64,000 bases of DNA from JACVRW01 sp038323835 (GTDB lineage: Bacteria; Actinomycetota; Thermoleophilia; Solirubrobacterales; Thermoleophilaceae): assembly GCA_038323835.1 (NCBI GenBank), contig JBBQHI010000013.1:18503-82502 (forward strand). The letters are read 5' to 3'. Below are positions 31,845-40,076 of the stretch, one piece after another (position 1 is the first letter of the stretch; each line of letters opens with the position of its first letter). The translations under genes were made by a program, and so were the position numbers. The notes under the pieces are model-generated. The model searched no databases, was not told where the DNA came from, and saw nothing but the letters and a program-made list of their open reading frames with translations.

Positions 31845-32387
31845 GTGATCGAGTTCAGGCGGACGGTGAACGGTGCAGCGGCGGGAGCGGCCGCGGCCGC
31901 CATCTGGGCCGCTCAGCAGCCACTCGACAAGAAGGTCTTCGGCTCGAACTACGACGACGTGGAGCTGCTCGGCAAGCTCGCCACCCGGGGACCGGCCTGG
32001 CCCGGCGCCGGCACGGCCATCCACGTTGCCAACGGGGCCGTGTTCGGGGCCCTCTACTCACTCGTCCGGCCGTTCGCGCCGGGCCCGCCCACCGCCGTCG
32101 GCGCCCTGGCCGGCCTCTCCGAGCACCTCGCCTTCTGGCCGCTGGGAATGCTCGTGGACCGCTATCACCCCGCCCGCTCCGAGCTCGAGCCGCTGTGGCG
32201 CAACCGGCGCGCGTTCGCCCAGGCCACCTGGCGTCACCTGCTGTTCGGGCTGGTGATGGGAGAGCTGGAGCGCCGCCTCAACGCCGAGGGCGAGTTCGAG
32301 CCCCTCGAGGACGTGCCCGTGGCCTCGAACGGCCACGGCAACATCGAACACGCCGCCGCCGGCGCAGCCGGCGCCGAAGCTCGCTGA
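31845..32387 (+). CDS. Conserved hypothetical membrane-associated protein, 180 aa
   Basis: The GTG at 31845, placed by a TACGCT box, gives VIEFRRTVNGAAAGAAAAAIWAAQQPLDKKVFG. Weakly hydrophobic Ala/Gly-rich helices alternate with conserved-looking polar patches (YDDVELLGK, HVANGAVFGALYSLV, HLAFWPLGMLVDRYHP). At least three could cross the membrane. The C-terminal 40 residues are acidic and not hydrophobic. I do not recognise a named family. It is followed by tRNA-Thr on the same strand. Confidence 0.62.
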   Translation: MIEFRRTVNGAAAGAAAAAIWAAQQPLDKKVFGSNYDDVELLGKLATRGPAWPGAGTAIHVANGAVFGALYSLVRPFAPGPPTAVGALAGLSEHLAFWPLGMLVDRYHPARSELEPLWRNRRAFAQATWRHLLFGLVMGELERRLNAEGEFEPLEDVPVASNGHGNIEHAAAGAAGAEAR

Positions 32388-32424
32388 ACGTCGAGCGTCC
32401 GGCCGGGCTACGCTCGGCGAGAGC

Positions 32425-32496
32425 GCCGGAGTAGCTCAGGGGTAGAGCACCGGTTTTGTAAACCGGGTGGCGCGGGTTCGATTCCCGCCTCCGGCT
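32425..32496 (+). tRNA. tRNA-Thr (anticodon UGU)
   Basis: A full cloverleaf: acceptor arms GCCGGAG/CTCCGGC, D arm with AGCTCAGGGGTAGAGC, anticodon stem CCGGT/ACCGG around TTTGTAA with anticodon TGT, and the T arm GCGGGTTCGATTCCCGC. No CCA is encoded. A palindromic repeat copy lies 18 bases downstream. Confidence 0.95.
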
Positions 32497-32514
32497 TGGA
32501 ACAGGTCCATGCCA

Positions 32515-32558
32515 GGGAGGAGCGCTGCCCGATCGGTGATCGGGCGAGCACCGGACCA
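32515..32558 (+). repeat. Dispersed palindromic repeat, copy G
   Basis: Forward copy close to consensus: GGGAGGAGCGCT, stem GCCCGATC-GGT-GATCGGGC, GAGCACCGGACC. It sits between tRNA-Thr and the stop of the convergent secreted-protein gene. Confidence 0.85.
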
Positions 32559-32561
32559 CCC

Positions 32562-33422
32562 CTAGTAGGAGCCCATCGCGTAAATCGACATCAGCTGATC
32601 GTCGACCGCCGCGGGGCCGAACGCGCTGCTCGACCCATCGGCGAACGCGTCCAGGTTGAACTGGCGTGCCTTCGGCTGTGAGTCCCATGCAAACCGGGCG
32701 ACGCCGTGGGTGGCTCCGGACTGGAGGCCGAGCCAGTACTTGCCGGGGCTCAGGCTCACGGCAGGGGCCAGGTAGAAGGGCTGCCAGTGCCCGCTCGCCC
32801 CTGCCGGGATCGTGACCGCGAAGCTCCGCGTGACCAGCGACCCAGGCCCGCCCGCGTTCCTGTAGAGCACGGCACGCACCACCTGGGAGCCGCCGGCGCT
32901 GCCCTTGCCGTCGACGTAGGCGTACACCCTGCTCGCCGTGGCCGGAGCGAAGAGGGTGAACGGAGATGCCCGCTTGGCGTCGGCGCTCATGCCGCTGAAG
33001 GCGCCTCCCTGGGAGGTCTTGCCGAAGAGGACCGAGTCGCAGCCTCCGACCCTTAGCGTCGTGCTCTCGGCCTCGACGTCCCCGACATCTCCGTACGCGG
33101 TGACCGTGTAGAGCCCCGGCTGCTGGTTGGCCGCGAGCTTGAAGGTGAAGCTGTACTCGCCGGCGCCACTGCCGTTGGTGTAGCCCAGCCTCACATCGCG
33201 GTAGGAGGAGTCCACGTAGTTGCCGGCCGAGTCGTTGACGCTCTCGAAGAACCCGGCGTCCACAGGCTCGTAGTAGTTGAACGGATACAGGCCGAACCGG
33301 CCGTGAACGTCGGTGTCCGACTTCGCCACGCAGTCGGGAAAGAGCGTCACGTACGCCTGGGCCGGTGACGCCGTCGCCACGAACGCTCCGATGGCCACGA
33401 GCGCGATGCGCACGAGTCGCAT
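32562..33422 (-). CDS. Secreted hypothetical protein, 286 aa
   Basis: A signal peptide (RLVRIALVAIGAFVATASPAQA, cut after residue 23) leads to a beta-rich extracellular protein in two halves. The first half has Tyr/Gly/Asn-rich strands (GRFGLYPFNYYEPVDAGFFES, GEYSFTFKLAANQQPGLYTVTAYGDVGD) like an Ig-type domain; the second half is a jelly-roll-like domain (SRVYAYVDGKGSAGG, GHWQPFYLAPAVSLSPGKYWLGLQSG). Two cysteines (about 31 and 128) may form a disulfide. The second half resembles carbohydrate- or surface-associated sandwich modules, but no enzyme motif is seen. The start follows TAGATT by 9 bases. Confidence 0.7.
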   Translation of the reverse strand: MRLVRIALVAIGAFVATASPAQAYVTLFPDCVAKSDTDVHGRFGLYPFNYYEPVDAGFFESVNDSAGNYVDSSYRDVRLGYTNGSGAGEYSFTFKLAANQQPGLYTVTAYGDVGDVEAESTTLRVGGCDSVLFGKTSQGGAFSGMSADAKRASPFTLFAPATASRVYAYVDGKGSAGGSQVVRAVLYRNAGGPGSLVTRSFAVTIPAGASGHWQPFYLAPAVSLSPGKYWLGLQSGATHGVARFAWDSQPKARQFNLDAFADGSSSAFGPAAVDDQLMSIYAMGSY

Positions 33423-33431
33423 GAGAGGGCG

Positions 33432-33437
33432 AATCTA
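33432..33437 (-). promoter_or_regulatory. -10 box (TAGATT), leaderless start
   Basis: On the minus strand, TAGATT ends 9 bases before the ATG at 33422. Confidence 0.45.
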
Positions 33438-33515
33438 CTCCGGCACCGGCGGAGCGGCAACGGTCGGCCGCTCACGGCCGGCCCCGGATCGCCCGGGGCC
33501 GCCCGGAGCCCGGAG

Positions 33516-33683
33516 TCAGACGGCGCCGCGGCCGCCGTAACGGCTGCCGAAACCGAAGCCGCCCGAGGGGATTCCGGCGAGCAGCACGAGCACCGCGCCG
33601 ATGATCGCCAGGATAAACGAGAACATGTTGAGGATCACGAACACGATGATCGCCAGCACCACCGTCAACAGAATTCCGATCAT
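33516..33683 (-). CDS. Small two-helix membrane protein, 55 aa
   Basis: The ATG at 33683 has a strong ribosome site (GGAGGAGGAAGAA) directly upstream. Residues 2-40 are almost wholly hydrophobic (MIGILLTVVLAIIVFVILNM then SFILAIIGAVLVLLAG), forming two helices, and a Gly/Arg/Tyr tail follows (GFGFGSRYGGRGAV). It resembles the widespread small hydrophobic proteins of the GlsB/YeaQ type in shape but is shorter, so no family is assigned. It is too short for many gene finders. Confidence 0.65.
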   Translation of the reverse strand: MIGILLTVVLAIIVFVILNMFSFILAIIGAVLVLLAGIPSGGFGFGSRYGGRGAV

Positions 33684-33763
33684 TTCTTCCTCCTCCACAG
33701 GGAATGGAAGATCCCCATACCCGTCCTGCGAGGCGCGGAAACCAGCTGCCCTGCCGCAGTCCA

Positions 33764-34537
33764 CTAGGAAGTGACGAAGACCGGCGTGCCCAGCGGCACC
33801 GCGTCCGTCAGAGCCTGGAGGTCGGCATCCGAGGCCCGCAGGCAGCCGGCCGAGGCGGGCGTGCCGATGGTGGCCGGATTGTCCGTGCCGTGGACGGCCA
33901 GGCGGTCGCCGCCGGTCCATCCGGGCGGCGGGTTCACCTGGTGGCCGCTGAGCGCGAGGATGCAGCAGCCGTAGTAGGCGCCGTAGCGGCTGCCCGGCAT
34001 CTTGTCCGTCACCGCATAGCGGCCCGGGGGCGTGGGGGAGCTCGAGTTGCCGACGGCCACCTTCACGCTCCTGAGGGTCTTGCCGCCGCGCTGGAGCTCG
34101 AGAGTGCGCTCCGAGAGGTCGGCGTGCAGCGAGACCGTCGTGCGGCTGGTGCTGAGACCCGCGCTCTTGCGGTCCACCCAGGCGAGCCTGCCGTTCGGCT
34201 GCTCGTCGGTGACGACGCCGAGCCAGCGGCCGCGGGTTGCGGCCACGCTCAGCACCCGCTGGGATCCGAACTCGGTCTTGGGGCCTACCACGGCCACCGC
34301 GTTGCCACCGGGCTGCTGCCGGAGCGCCACCTGACCGCTGACCGTCAGCAGCTCGTGTCCCGCCGGGCGGGCGGGCTTGGGGGCGGGGGCCGGCGCGGGA
34401 TCGACCGGCGTCTGCGGGGCCACCGCCGGCTGGCTGGGCACGCTGGCTGAAGCCTCAGCCAGCTGTACCTGGACACGGTAGCCGCAGATCGCGAAGAGCG
34501 CTGCGAGGAAAAGGACGAGGGCGGGGCGGATGGGCAT
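33764..34537 (-). CDS. L,D-transpeptidase (YkuD domain), secreted
   Basis: A 257-residue envelope enzyme. An N-terminal hydrophobic anchor or signal (ALVLFLAALFAICGY) is followed by a Pro/Ala spacer, an SH3-like region (LLTVSGQVALRQQPGG ... WLGVVTDEQPNGRLAWV) and the YkuD catalytic domain. The active site is HGTDNPATIG plus SAGCLRAS, with the nucleophile Cys. Such enzymes make 3-3 cross-links in peptidoglycan or attach proteins to it. The SH3-like part probably binds the wall. Confidence 0.93.
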   Translation of the reverse strand: MPIRPALVLFLAALFAICGYRVQVQLAEASASVPSQPAVAPQTPVDPAPAPAPKPARPAGHELLTVSGQVALRQQPGGNAVAVVGPKTEFGSQRVLSVAATRGRWLGVVTDEQPNGRLAWVDRKSAGLSTSRTTVSLHADLSERTLELQRGGKTLRSVKVAVGNSSSPTPPGRYAVTDKMPGSRYGAYYGCCILALSGHQVNPPPGWTGGDRLAVHGTDNPATIGTPASAGCLRASDADLQALTDAVPLGTPVFVTS

Positions 34538-34644
34538 ACCGCGTGCATCGACGCCCTATCGAGAGCGGTCTGAGCCCGGCGCGGGGGAGTCGAACATCCG
34601 TCCAGACGCGACCCTCATCCCCGCGTGGGAGGCCTTGAGGAGCC

Positions 34645-35331
34645 CTAGTTGAGCACCTCACGCGTGGCCAGATGAGCGCCCACCTTGCGCTTGACGCGCT
34701 GGAGCGCGTTGTCCACGGTCTTGGTGTCGCAGGCCAGGCGCTCGGCGATCGTCTCGTAGCTGTAGCCGTCGAGGTAGAGCGACAGAACGGAGCTCTCGAG
34801 CTCGGAAAGCACGCTCGAGAGGCAATTCACCAGGCTGTGCAGCTCCTCGCTGGAGATCACCTGGTTGGCCGGGTCGTGCGCCGTGGGGCCGGGAAGCAGC
34901 TCGTCGAGCGTCGGATCGCCGTCCCCGCCGCCTGCCGCGGGGGTCTGCGAGAAGGACACGTACTCGTTGAGCGGGGTGTGCTTGTTGCGGGTCGAGGTCT
35001 TCACCGCGGTGATGATCTGCCGCGTGATGCAGAGCTCCGCGAAGTTCCGGAAGCTCGACTCGCGATCGGTCCGGTAGTCGCGAACCGCTTTGTAGAGCCC
35101 CACGAGCCCTTCCTGGATCAGATCGTCGGAGTCCCCGCCGATCAGGAAGTAGGAGGAGGCCTTGAGGCGCACGAAGCCGTGGTAGCGCTTCACGATGCGG
35201 TCGTAGGCGTCCTTCTTTCCCTGCTTGGCGAGAGCGATCAGGTAGTGATCATCAAGCTCACCTTCAGGGTTAGATCTAGTCCCGGCTGGGCGCCGGGTTG
35301 CGACAGTTCTGGGCGATGCGGAAGTTGCCAT
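34645..35331 (-). CDS. Sigma-70 family factor, SigH (sporulation sigma-H)-like
   Basis: A 228-residue factor. Region 2 is DAYDRIVKRYHGFVRLKASSYFLIGGDSDDLIQEGLVGLYKAVRDY; region 4 ends with SVLSLYLDGYSYETIAERLACDTKTVDNALQRVKRKV. The FLIGGDSDDLIQEG wording is that of the SigH group known from Bacillus, where sigH also lies near cysS and rlmB. Here it sits two genes downstream of cysS, so position supports the name. This organism need not sporulate; the factor may serve stationary phase. GAGGAG lies 5 bases before the ATG, behind an out-of-frame ATG. Confidence 0.82.
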   Translation of the reverse strand: MATSASPRTVATRRPAGTRSNPEGELDDHYLIALAKQGKKDAYDRIVKRYHGFVRLKASSYFLIGGDSDDLIQEGLVGLYKAVRDYRTDRESSFRNFAELCITRQIITAVKTSTRNKHTPLNEYVSFSQTPAAGGGDGDPTLDELLPGPTAHDPANQVISSEELHSLVNCLSSVLSELESSVLSLYLDGYSYETIAERLACDTKTVDNALQRVKRKVGAHLATREVLN

Positions 35332-35458
35332 CCATGCTCCTCTCGGGCAAAAAGCCCTTGAAAGCTCGGTGGCGCGCTACCTCCCCTGGCGCCAGGTTGT
35401 TCTGAGAGTCTCGCCCTAAAGCTCGACTTCAGCCTGATCCGCGGGGAAGATATGGAAG

Positions 35459-36163
35459 TTATGGAGCCCTGTCAAGGGGACGGCGCAGGTGCAAGATGCC
35501 GTACACGAGCGCCGCCGCCGCGGTGGCCACGTTCAGGGACCCCACCCGCCCCCGCACGGGCAGCGCCACCACCTGGTCGCAGGCGGCGGCCACCCGGGTG
35601 CGCAGGCCGCTGCCCTCGGAGCCCAGCACCAGCACCACACGCCCGCTGTAGTCGGGCTCGTCGTACCGCACCTCGCCGGCCGCGTCGGCCCCGTAGACCC
35701 AGGCCCCGGCCTGCTTGGCCGACACGAGCCAGTCGGCCAGATTGCGCACCCGTGCGACGGGCAGGTGCTCCACCGCCCCGGCCGAGGCCTTGCACGCCGC
35801 CGGGGTGACAGAGGCCGAGCGCCGCTCCGGCACCACGAGCCCGGAGACGCCGGCGGCCTCGGCCACACGGGCCACGGCACCGAGGTTGTGCGGGTCCTGG
35901 ACCTGGTCGAGAGAGATCACGAGCGCGTCCTCGGCGTTGAGCAGCGATCCCGGGTCGGCGTAGGGGTAGTCCCCCGCATCGGCACAGATGCCCTGGTGCT
36001 CCGGCGAGCCGCACAGCCGCTCGACCTCCCCGGCGGGGACGACGGCCGGCTCCACGTCGCGCAGCCAGGGCTCCGCCGAGGCGCCCTCCGTGGCCCAGAC
36101 CCGGCTCACCGAGCGCCGGCCCCTCAGCGCCTCGCGCACGGGGTTGCGGCCGTACACGATCAT
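35459..36163 (-). CDS. rlmB: 23S rRNA 2'-O-methyltransferase RlmB (SpoU family)
   Basis: A 234-residue SPOUT methyltransferase that methylates the ribose of G2251 in 23S rRNA in homologues. A short N-terminal RNA-binding domain (MIVYGRNPVREALRG) precedes the knotted fold with motif 1 DQVQDPHNLGAVARVAEAAG, motif 2 VVLVLGSEGSGLR and motif 3 VRGRVGSLNVATAAA. It follows cysS with a 16-base gap on the same strand, the usual cysS-rlmB order. Confidence 0.92.
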   Translation of the reverse strand: MIVYGRNPVREALRGRRSVSRVWATEGASAEPWLRDVEPAVVPAGEVERLCGSPEHQGICADAGDYPYADPGSLLNAEDALVISLDQVQDPHNLGAVARVAEAAGVSGLVVPERRSASVTPAACKASAGAVEHLPVARVRNLADWLVSAKQAGAWVYGADAAGEVRYDEPDYSGRVVLVLGSEGSGLRTRVAAACDQVVALPVRGRVGSLNVATAAAALVYGILHLRRPLDRAP

Positions 36164-36179
36164 CCGGCCGCGGGCCCGC

Positions 36180-37541
36180 TCAGCCCGCGCGCACGAGGCG
36201 GGCGCCTTCGGGGGTGTCCCTGATCTCCCAGCCGCGCGCCGCCAGCTCGTCCCGGAGGAGATCGGCGGCGGCGAAGTCGCGGGCGGCGCGGGCCTGCTCG
36301 CGGCGCTCTGTCAGCTCCCGGATCTCGGCCGGGGCCTCGGCCTCGGCCTCCAGGAGCCGCTCGAGCCCGAAGGCCTGAAGCATCTCCGAGAGGCGGCCGG
36401 GGGCCAGGCGCTCACCGGCATCCAGACGGCGGTTGACCTCTCCCATCCAGTCGTAGAGCGCCGCCCGTGCCTCCGGGGTGTTGAAGTCGTCCGCGAGCGC
36501 GTCGAAGAAGCGCTCCACCACGGGATCGAGGTCCTCGGGTGCCGCGGCACCTGGGTCCAGCCGCCGGACCAGCTCGCGCACGCTGCGCACCCCCGCCTCG
36601 GCCTGGCGCAGCGCAGCCTCGGAGAAGGCGATTGGCTTGCGGTAGTGCGAGCCCACGAGCCACATGAGAAGCGGCTCAGGGCCGAACTCGTCCAGTGCGG
36701 AGTGGAGCAGGAAGATGTTCCCGACGGACTTGGCCATCTTCTCGGTCCCCATCTCGATCATGCCGTTGTGCATCCAGACCCGGGCCAGGGGAAGCCCGCG
36801 CGCCGCCTCGGTCTGGGCGATCTCGTTCTCGTGGTGGGGGAACACAAGGTCGGAGCCGCCGCCGTGCACCTCGAAGTCCGCCCCCAGGAGGTTCTCGGCC
36901 ATGGCGGAGCACTCGATGTGCCAGCCCGGGCGCCCGCGGCCCCAGGGCGACTCCCAGCTCGTGTCCTCGACCTCCTTGGTGGCCTTCCAGAGCGCGAAGT
37001 CCTGCGGCGCGCGCTTGAGACGCCCCAGGTCGTCGCCTTCCCCCTGCTTCATCTCGTCGAGCGGGCGGTTGGAGAGCTTCCCGTAGCCGGCGAAGCTGCC
37101 CACGCTGAAGTACACGTCGCCGCCCGCCTCGTAGGCGTGGCCCGAGTCCACCAGGTCCGCGATCAGCGCCACGATCGCCCCGATGGTCTCGCTGGCCTTG
37201 GGCTCGTGGTCGGGCCGCCCGAGCCCGAGCCGGTCCGTGTCCTCCACGTACGAGGCGGTCATGGCCCGGGCCAGCTCCTCGCTGGACACTCCCTGGGCGC
37301 GGGCCGCGTCGTAGATCTTGTCGTTCACGTCCGTCACGTTCTCGACCAGGGTCACGTCGTAGCCCTCGTGACGCAGGAACCTGGTGAGCAGGGCGAAGAC
37401 CACGAACGGCCGCGCATTGCCCACGTGGACGCGCGCATAGACCGTCGGCCCGCACACGTAGACGCCCACGCGCGGGGGGTCGCGCGGCTCGAGCTCCCGG
37501 ACCTCCCCGGTGAGCGTGTCCTGTAGGCGTACCCGGCGCAT
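36180..37541 (-). CDS. cysS: Cysteinyl-tRNA synthetase
   Basis: A 453-residue class I synthetase that charges tRNA-Cys. HIGH appears as HVGN (VYARVHVGNARPFV) and KMSKS as KMAKS. Zinc ligands include the Cys in VCGPTVY and the CSAMAENLLG and HHENEIAQ region. The C-terminal helical domain is present in full length. A TAGCCT box lies 9 bases before the ATG. It is not the MshC mycothiol ligase because it retains the C-terminal anticodon-binding part. Confidence 0.95.
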   Translation of the reverse strand: MRRVRLQDTLTGEVRELEPRDPPRVGVYVCGPTVYARVHVGNARPFVVFALLTRFLRHEGYDVTLVENVTDVNDKIYDAARAQGVSSEELARAMTASYVEDTDRLGLGRPDHEPKASETIGAIVALIADLVDSGHAYEAGGDVYFSVGSFAGYGKLSNRPLDEMKQGEGDDLGRLKRAPQDFALWKATKEVEDTSWESPWGRGRPGWHIECSAMAENLLGADFEVHGGGSDLVFPHHENEIAQTEAARGLPLARVWMHNGMIEMGTEKMAKSVGNIFLLHSALDEFGPEPLLMWLVGSHYRKPIAFSEAALRQAEAGVRSVRELVRRLDPGAAAPEDLDPVVERFFDALADDFNTPEARAALYDWMGEVNRRLDAGERLAPGRLSEMLQAFGLERLLEAEAEAPAEIRELTERREQARAARDFAAADLLRDELAARGWEIRDTPEGARLVRAG

Positions 37542-37550
37542 GCCGCGGGA

Positions 37551-37556
37551 AGGCTA
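37551..37556 (-). promoter_or_regulatory. -10 box (TAGCCT), leaderless start
   Basis: On the minus strand, TAGCCT ends 9 bases before the cysS ATG at 37541. Confidence 0.45.
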
Positions 37557-37598
37557 CGCGGGCCGCGCGACGAGGTCGGCCCGTGGCACGATGCGGGC

Positions 37599-38186
37599 GT
37601 GGGTGACGAGACACATCCGTTCGTTCTGACCGGCGGCCGGGCGGCACTCGGGACGCTCGACCGCGCACACGCGCCGCTGCTGGGCCAGTGGCTGAACGAT
37701 CCCGAGGTCAGGCACGGGCTGGCCTTCCGCGGGCTGGTGGACCTGCCGGCGGAGGAGCGCTGGCTCCAGCAGATGAGCGAGGCGGGAGCCGAGCGGCGTC
37801 CCGTGACCGTCGGCTTCGCCGTGCACGACACGGAGGACGGCGAGCCGGTGGGCGTGTGCTCTCTCGAGCAGATCGACCACTCCTTCGGGCGCTGCGAGTT
37901 CGGCATCTTCCTCGGCCGCCGCCGCGGGTCGGGCATCGGCACCGACGCCACTCGGCTCGCGCTGGACTGGGCCTTCCACATGGTGGGCCTCCGCAACGTG
38001 CTGCTAGAGACCTACGACTTCAATGCGCAGGCCCGGCGTGCCTATGAGCGCGCGGGCTTCCGCGAGATCGGCCGGCGCCGCGACGCGGTGAGCGCCCTCG
38101 GCCGGCGCTGGGACGCGATCCTCATGGACGCCGTGGCCTCGGAGTTCGAGGGCTCGGTGCTGACGCGGCTGCTTCCGGAGGGCTGA
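37599..38186 (+). CDS. GNAT-family N-acetyltransferase (RimJ/RimL-like)
   Basis: A 195-residue GNAT protein. The family core is visible: GVCSLEQIDHSFGRCEFGIFLG (strand 4), RRRGSGIGTDATRLALDWAF (acetyl-CoA pyrophosphate loop) and NVLLETYDFNAQARRAYERAGFREIGRRRDAV (the Asn-Ala-Tyr-Glu helix and strand 5). It resembles RimJ/RimL-type enzymes that acetylate protein N termini or small amines. The substrate is unknown. It stands alone between divergent cysS and the amidase gene. Confidence 0.85.
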   Translation: MGDETHPFVLTGGRAALGTLDRAHAPLLGQWLNDPEVRHGLAFRGLVDLPAEERWLQQMSEAGAERRPVTVGFAVHDTEDGEPVGVCSLEQIDHSFGRCEFGIFLGRRRGSGIGTDATRLALDWAFHMVGLRNVLLETYDFNAQARRAYERAGFREIGRRRDAVSALGRRWDAILMDAVASEFEGSVLTRLLPEG

Positions 38187-38193
38187 CGGGTCG

Positions 38194-39573
38194 CTAGGAC
38201 ACCGGTGGCCGGCGGGCGGGCCAGCCCACCTCGGCCTCCAGTTGCGCGGCGAGTGAGAGCAGGGTCTCCTCTCCCGAGGGCCGGCTGATCAGCTGCATGC
38301 CCATCGGCAGCCCGGTGTCGCTCATCCCAGGCGCGGGCACCGACATCGCGGGCTGGCCGGTGTGGTTCCAGATCGGCGTGAAGGGATAGGTGTCCGCCAT
38401 CCCGAGGAGACAGCGCAGCGCGCCCAGCCCCTCCCACTCGGCCGCGCCGACGGGCGGCTTCCCGGTGGTGGGCGTGACCAGCACGTCGAAGTCGTCGAAG
38501 ATGCGGTCGATGCGCCGGGCGTGGGCCCCAGCGTCGCGCTGCGCCCGCTCGACCTGAAAGCGGGGGATCAGCCCGCCGATCCGGCCGAAGCCGCGGGTGC
38601 GCCGCTGGAGGCGGTCGGGACGCGGGACCCGGCCCACGTCCTGGGCCACGCCGCCGAGGTAGCGAGCAATCCCGGCGTTGGGGCCGGCCAGGCCGTAGTC
38701 GGGGTCGCGCGTCTCTACGTGATGCCCGAGCGAGCGCAGCACGTCGCCCGTCTCCTCCAGCGCCCGGCGTATCTGTGAGCTCACCCGTGCCGGTGCGGGG
38801 GGCTTGGCGGAGAGGGCGATCCGGAGCCGCTCCGGCGGGCGGGCGGCGGCGGCCGCGTAGCGGCCGTCCTCGGTGCCCGCGCCCACGTCGAGCAGCAGCG
38901 CGGAGTCGGCCACCGTTCGGGCCTCGAAGCCGAGCGCGCTCATCCCGTACCAGTGCTCGGTGAGCGGCGAGAGCGGAATCCTGTCCCGCTGCGGCTTCAG
39001 TCCCACCAGCCCGCAGTTGGCGGCCGGTATGCGAATCGACCCGGCGCCGTCCGAGGCCGTGGCGGCGGGCACCAGTCCCGCGGCCACCGCAGCCGCGCTT
39101 CCGCCGCTCGACCCGCCGGGCGTGGCGTCCAGGTCCCAGGGGTTGCGCGTGATGCCGAAGGCCGGGCCCTCGGTGGACCCGATGATGGCCAGCTCGGGCA
39201 GGTTGGTCTTGCCGATGAAGACCGCGCCCGCTGCCCGCAGGCGAGACACGAACTCCCCGTCACGGGTGGCGGGCTCGCTGAACGCTGCGGTGCCCCAGCG
39301 TGTGACCTCCCCCGCCAGGTCCTCGGTGTCCTTCACCGCCAGCGGCACTCCGAGCAGCGGCCGCGTATCGCCGCCCCGGCGGCGGGCGTCGGCCTGGCCG
39401 GCGTCGGCCAGGGCGCGCTCCGCCATCACGATGCGGAATGCGTTGAGCGCGGGGTCGAGGCGCCCGATGCGGTCGAGAAACAGCTCCACCAGCTCTCGCG
39501 AGGAGACCTGCCCCTCGCGGACCTGGCCGGCCAGGCTCACCACCCCGGCAAAGGCGAGGTCGTCGCGGTCCAT
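38194..39573 (-). CDS. Amidase signature-family amidase
   Basis: A 459-residue amidase of the GatA/amidase signature group. The Ser-cisSer-Lys triad is seen as Lys in GVPLAVKDTE, and the two serines in TPGGSSGGSAAAVAAG and DGAGSIRIPA (usually DGGGSIRIPA). It is not linked to gatB or gatC, so it is more likely a stand-alone amide hydrolase than a Glu-tRNA amidotransferase subunit. The substrate is not readable. TAGAGT lies 8 bases before the ATG. Confidence 0.9.
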   Translation of the reverse strand: MDRDDLAFAGVVSLAGQVREGQVSSRELVELFLDRIGRLDPALNAFRIVMAERALADAGQADARRRGGDTRPLLGVPLAVKDTEDLAGEVTRWGTAAFSEPATRDGEFVSRLRAAGAVFIGKTNLPELAIIGSTEGPAFGITRNPWDLDATPGGSSGGSAAAVAAGLVPAATASDGAGSIRIPAANCGLVGLKPQRDRIPLSPLTEHWYGMSALGFEARTVADSALLLDVGAGTEDGRYAAAAARPPERLRIALSAKPPAPARVSSQIRRALEETGDVLRSLGHHVETRDPDYGLAGPNAGIARYLGGVAQDVGRVPRPDRLQRRTRGFGRIGGLIPRFQVERAQRDAGAHARRIDRIFDDFDVLVTPTTGKPPVGAAEWEGLGALRCLLGMADTYPFTPIWNHTGQPAMSVPAPGMSDTGLPMGMQLISRPSGEETLLSLAAQLEAEVGWPARRPPVS

Positions 39574-39581
39574 CCGGGCGG

Positions 39582-39587
39582 ACTCTA
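39582..39587 (-). promoter_or_regulatory. -10 box (TAGAGT), leaderless start
   Basis: On the minus strand, TAGAGT ends 8 bases before the ATG at 39573; it overlaps the ispF 3' end. Confidence 0.45.
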
Positions 39588-40076
39588 GCCCGAACAGCCG
39601 GCCGGCGTGAGGGCCGCCGTGGCCAGCGCGGCTATCCCCTCGCCCCGTCCCACGAAGCCCATTCCCTCACCGGTGGTGAACTTCACGTTCACGTCCCCCT
39701 CGGGCACCCCGAGCGCCTCCGCCAGCCGCTCGCGCATGGAAGCCCGGTGGGTGCCCAGCTGGGGCGTCTCGCACACCACCACGGCGTCCACGTTCCCCGG
39801 CACCAGACCGCGCTCGTCCAGCAGGACGCGCACCTGGCGCAGGAGATCCAGGCTGTCGGCATCGCGCCAGCGCTCGTCCGTATCCGGGAAATGAGCCCCG
39901 ATGTCGTCGAGCCCGGCGGCCCCGAGCAGGGCGTCGATCACCGCGTGCGTGAGCACATCGGCATCGGAGTGCCCGGCAAGGCCGCGATCGAAGGGGATCT
40001 CCACGCCGCCCAGGATCAGGCGCCGCCCGTCCTCGAGCCGGTGGGAGTCGAATCCCATGCCCGTGCGCACCGTCAT
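39585..40076 (-). CDS. ispF: 2-C-methyl-D-erythritol 2,4-cyclodiphosphate synthase
   Basis: A 163-residue trimeric zinc enzyme of the non-mevalonate (MEP) isoprenoid route that cyclises CDP-ME 2-phosphate. The zinc ligands are in MGFDSHRLEDG (Asp-x-His) and AGHSDADVLTHAVIDALLGA; GAHFPDTDERWRDADS and VKFTTGEGMGFVGRGEGI are further signatures. The ATG at 40076 overlaps the stop of the PHP gene (ATGA), which separates it from ispD, the enzyme two steps earlier in the pathway. Confidence 0.95.
   Translation of the reverse strand: MTVRTGMGFDSHRLEDGRRLILGGVEIPFDRGLAGHSDADVLTHAVIDALLGAAGLDDIGAHFPDTDERWRDADSLDLLRQVRVLLDERGLVPGNVDAVVVCETPQLGTHRASMRERLAEALGVPEGDVNVKFTTGEGMGFVGRGEGIAALATAALTPAGCSG

Noticed and set aside
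29303..32434. A 1043-codon open frame on the plus strand
   Set aside because: It lies antisense to the sigma factor and PlsC-GpsA genes, has no domain signature and is an effect of high GC.
32515..32558. tRNA-linked attachment site or integrated element
   Set aside because: The sequence after tRNA-Thr is a palindromic repeat copy; there is no integrase and no duplicated tRNA end.
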